Shown here: positions 62,491 to 64,000 of the stretch, one piece after another | How positions within the stretch are numbered: position 1 is the first letter of the stretch | How the letters are laid out: the number at the start of each line of letters is the position of its first letter | Source: Phytohalomonas tamaricis | Lineage (GTDB): Bacteria > Pseudomonadota > Gammaproteobacteria > Pseudomonadales > Halomonadaceae | Assembly (NCBI RefSeq): GCF_003012345.1 | Contig: NZ_PVRV01000020.1 | Location: forward strand, 434,001 to 498,000 | Length of the DNA stretch: 64,000 nucleotides | Direction of reading: 5' to 3' | Translations under genes and position numbers: made by a program | Notes under the pieces: generated by a model | Database searches by the model: none | What the model was told of the DNA's origin: nothing | Seen by the model: the letters and a program-made list of their open reading frames with translations, nothing else

Positions 62491-63643
62491 ACTTGAAACG
62501 CGCCGCCCCGACGCCCTGCTGATTGCCGGCGACGTGTTCGACGTTGTCAATCCTTCGATGAAAGCCCAGGAATTACTCTACGATTTTATCGTTCAGGTGC
62601 ACGAACGCCTGCCGCGGCTAACCGTAGCGATGATCGCTGGCAACCACGACAGCGGTGCCCGCATCGAACTGCCAGGGCCATTGATGAAACGCTTGCGTGC
62701 CCACGCGCTAGGCCGTGTGCTGTGGCTCGACGATGGCACACTCGACGCCGAACGCCTGCTGGTGCCGTTAGAAAATGAACGAGGCGAGATCAAGGCGTGG
62801 TGCTTAGCGCTGCCCTTTCTGCGCCCGGCCGAAGTCACCGGCTCACGCGCCGGCGGTGAAATTGGTGACGACTACATCAAGGGCATCACCCGCGTCCATG
62901 AAGCATTAATCAGCGCCGCCGAAGCCAAGCGTCAGCCCGGTCAGGCGCTGGTTGCGATGAGTCATGCCCATCTGCGTGGCGCAGCGGTCTCCGAACACAG
63001 CGAGCGGCCGATTGTGATCGGTGGCGAAGAATCGCTATCGGCGGCGCTGTTTCCGCCCTCGATAGGCTATGTCGCGCTCGGCCACCTGCACCGCCCTCAG
63101 CAGGTCGGTGAGCCGCGCATCCGCTACAGCGGCTCGCCGCTGCCGATGGACTTCTCCGAACGCGACTACCCGCACCAGGTCGTCGAGCTCGAATTCATCG
63201 ATGAGACGCTCGAGCGGATCAGGGCGATACCGATTCCACGCGCAGTCGATATGCTGCGCGTTGGTCCCGCCCCTCTCGAAAATGTCCTCGAAGAGCTTAA
63301 GGGGTTGGAAGTACCTAAAGATAACGGTATATCGCGTGAAGCGTGGCCATGGCTCGACGTCCGCGTCAGGCTTGACGCGCCTCGTGTTGATCTGCGCGCC
63401 CAGATTGAAGCCGCACTGCACGGCAAGGCCGTACGCCTGATCTGCATCAGTACCGAATATCGACGCGGCAACGCCAAGGACGAAGCGGCAGTGACGCTCG
63501 ACGATCTCGGTCCGCAGGCGCTATTCGAACGCGCCTGGCAGCGTGAATACGGCGCGGCTCCCGACGAGGACGTGGTCGATGACTTCAACGCCTTGCTGCA
63601 AAGTGTGCTGGATGCGGAGCATCGCGAAGGCGAAACGCCATGA
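62390..63643 (+). CDS. sbcD: Exonuclease subunit SbcD
   Basis: SbcD (Mre11 homologue) is the nuclease of the SbcCD complex, which cuts hairpins and protein-blocked DNA ends. At 417 residues it has usual length. Metal motifs run in order: TADWHLGQ (Asp8, His10), IAGDVFDVV, IAGNHDSG, AMSHAHLRG and VALGHLHRPQ. SGSPLPMDFSERDY and a C-terminal capping domain follow. ATGA overlap with sbcC shows coupling. The start has no clear ribosome-binding site. Confidence 0.96.
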   Translation: MKLIHTADWHLGQSFHGQDRHYEHRCFLDWLLDELETRRPDALLIAGDVFDVVNPSMKAQELLYDFIVQVHERLPRLTVAMIAGNHDSGARIELPGPLMKRLRAHALGRVLWLDDGTLDAERLLVPLENERGEIKAWCLALPFLRPAEVTGSRAGGEIGDDYIKGITRVHEALISAAEAKRQPGQALVAMSHAHLRGAAVSEHSERPIVIGGEESLSAALFPPSIGYVALGHLHRPQQVGEPRIRYSGSPLPMDFSERDYPHQVVELEFIDETLERIRAIPIPRAVDMLRVGPAPLENVLEELKGLEVPKDNGISREAWPWLDVRVRLDAPRVDLRAQIEAALHGKAVRLICISTEYRRGNAKDEAAVTLDDLGPQALFERAWQREYGAAPDEDVVDDFNALLQSVLDAEHREGETP

Positions 63644-64000
63644 AGCTTCTTGCCATTCGTCTCAATAACCTCGCCTCACTGGCGGGACACCATGAACTCG
63701 ATTTCACTCAGGGTGCGCTTCACGAAGCCGGCCTGTTCGCTATTACCGGCCCCACCGGTGCCGGCAAAAGCACCCTGCTCGACGCGCTGTGTCTAGCACT
63801 GTTCGGCAGTACACCGCGGCTGCGCGCCGCGCCGACCCGCGAATCGACGACGCCGGATATCGACGGCGAGCAGCTCGTTACCTCTGACCCGCGTACGCTG
63901 CTGCGCCGGGGTGAAGCGAGCGGCTTCGCCGAGGTCGATTTCGAAGGTCGCGACGGCTACCACTATCGATCACGTTGGGCGGTACGCCGTGCCCGCAACA
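63640..64000 (+). CDS. sbcC: Exonuclease subunit SbcC, N-terminal part (runs off window)
   Basis: SbcC (Rad50 homologue) is the ABC/SMC-like ATPase partner of SbcD. The visible 120 residues start MKLLAIRLNNLASLAG and contain Walker A GPTGAGKST (residues 37-45) followed by LLDALCLALFG. Then come the usual Rad50-type strands (LLRRGEASGFAEVDFEG, YHYRSRWAVRRAR). The ATG overlaps the sbcD stop by 4 bases. The coiled coil and Walker B lie outside the window. Confidence 0.96.
   Translation, partial: MKLLAIRLNNLASLAGHHELDFTQGALHEAGLFAITGPTGAGKSTLLDALCLALFGSTPRLRAAPTRESTTPDIDGEQLVTSDPRTLLRRGEASGFAEVDFEGRDGYHYRSRWAVRRARN

Overview
This window is a chromosomal segment of a gammaproteobacterium, most likely a member of the Halomonadaceae. 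That placement is inference from protein flavour, moderate GC content and gene set: gltA, gltX followed by tRNA-Ala and tRNA-Glu, cydDC, recBCD, sbcDC, DUF1415 and CigR-like proteins. No rRNA, CRISPR array or intact insertion sequence is visible.

Layout. 1-6.5 kb: the end of citrate synthase, two tRNAs with gltX on the minus strand, and the cydDC ABC exporter. 6.5-11 kb: a quinone oxidoreductase with a LysR regulator, a decayed lrgB/cidB pseudogene, and an OprB porin. 11-15.9 kb is accessory and AT-rich. It holds an orphan phage-type spanin pair (Rz with Rz1 nested inside and running past it), an unknown gene, a secreted NlpC/P60 hydrolase, more than 1 kb without clear genes, and a CsrB/RsmZ-type regulatory RNA with five or more GGA hairpins. 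15.9-21.6 kb: dusA, an aldo/keto reductase, a pyruvate-oxidase-like TPP enzyme and an aspartoacylase-family deacylase.

22.1-27.6 kb is the most interesting block. It contains an MDR dehydrogenase, a 6-pyruvoyl-tetrahydropterin-synthase homologue lacking the catalytic Cys and one zinc His, a GT4 glycosyltransferase, a stand-alone RibD reductase domain, a GTP cyclohydrolase II with an extra N-terminal region, and a creatininase-family amidohydrolase. GTP cyclohydrolase, creatininase-type amidohydrolase and RibD-type reductase match the three activities that open archaeal riboflavin/F420 synthesis. The PTPS homologue and glycosyltransferase point to a different, probably glycosylated, GTP-derived end product. 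I know of no assigned product for this arrangement.

28-43.5 kb: a 46-residue ORF, a PilZ plus degenerate HD-GYP protein, and recBD and recC separated by an inserted block (C45 acyltransferase, MobA-like and XdhC-like proteins, an NTF2-like protein). A 53-residue basic protein follows, with a perfect 12-bp hairpin inside its own 3' coding end, the architecture of arfA. 43.5-53.7 kb is catabolic and transport: an MBL-fold hydrolase, a FucP-type sugar permease with an SDR, an MHS-family permease, a YfcC-type permease with ArgE, an alcohol dehydrogenase fragment, an aldo/keto reductase and an exported esterase. 53.7-64 kb: small unknown and stress genes (GNAT, DUF1415, CigR-like, EthD, OsmC, Tpx, histidine phosphatase, metallophosphoesterase), then sbcD and the start of sbcC, which runs off the window.
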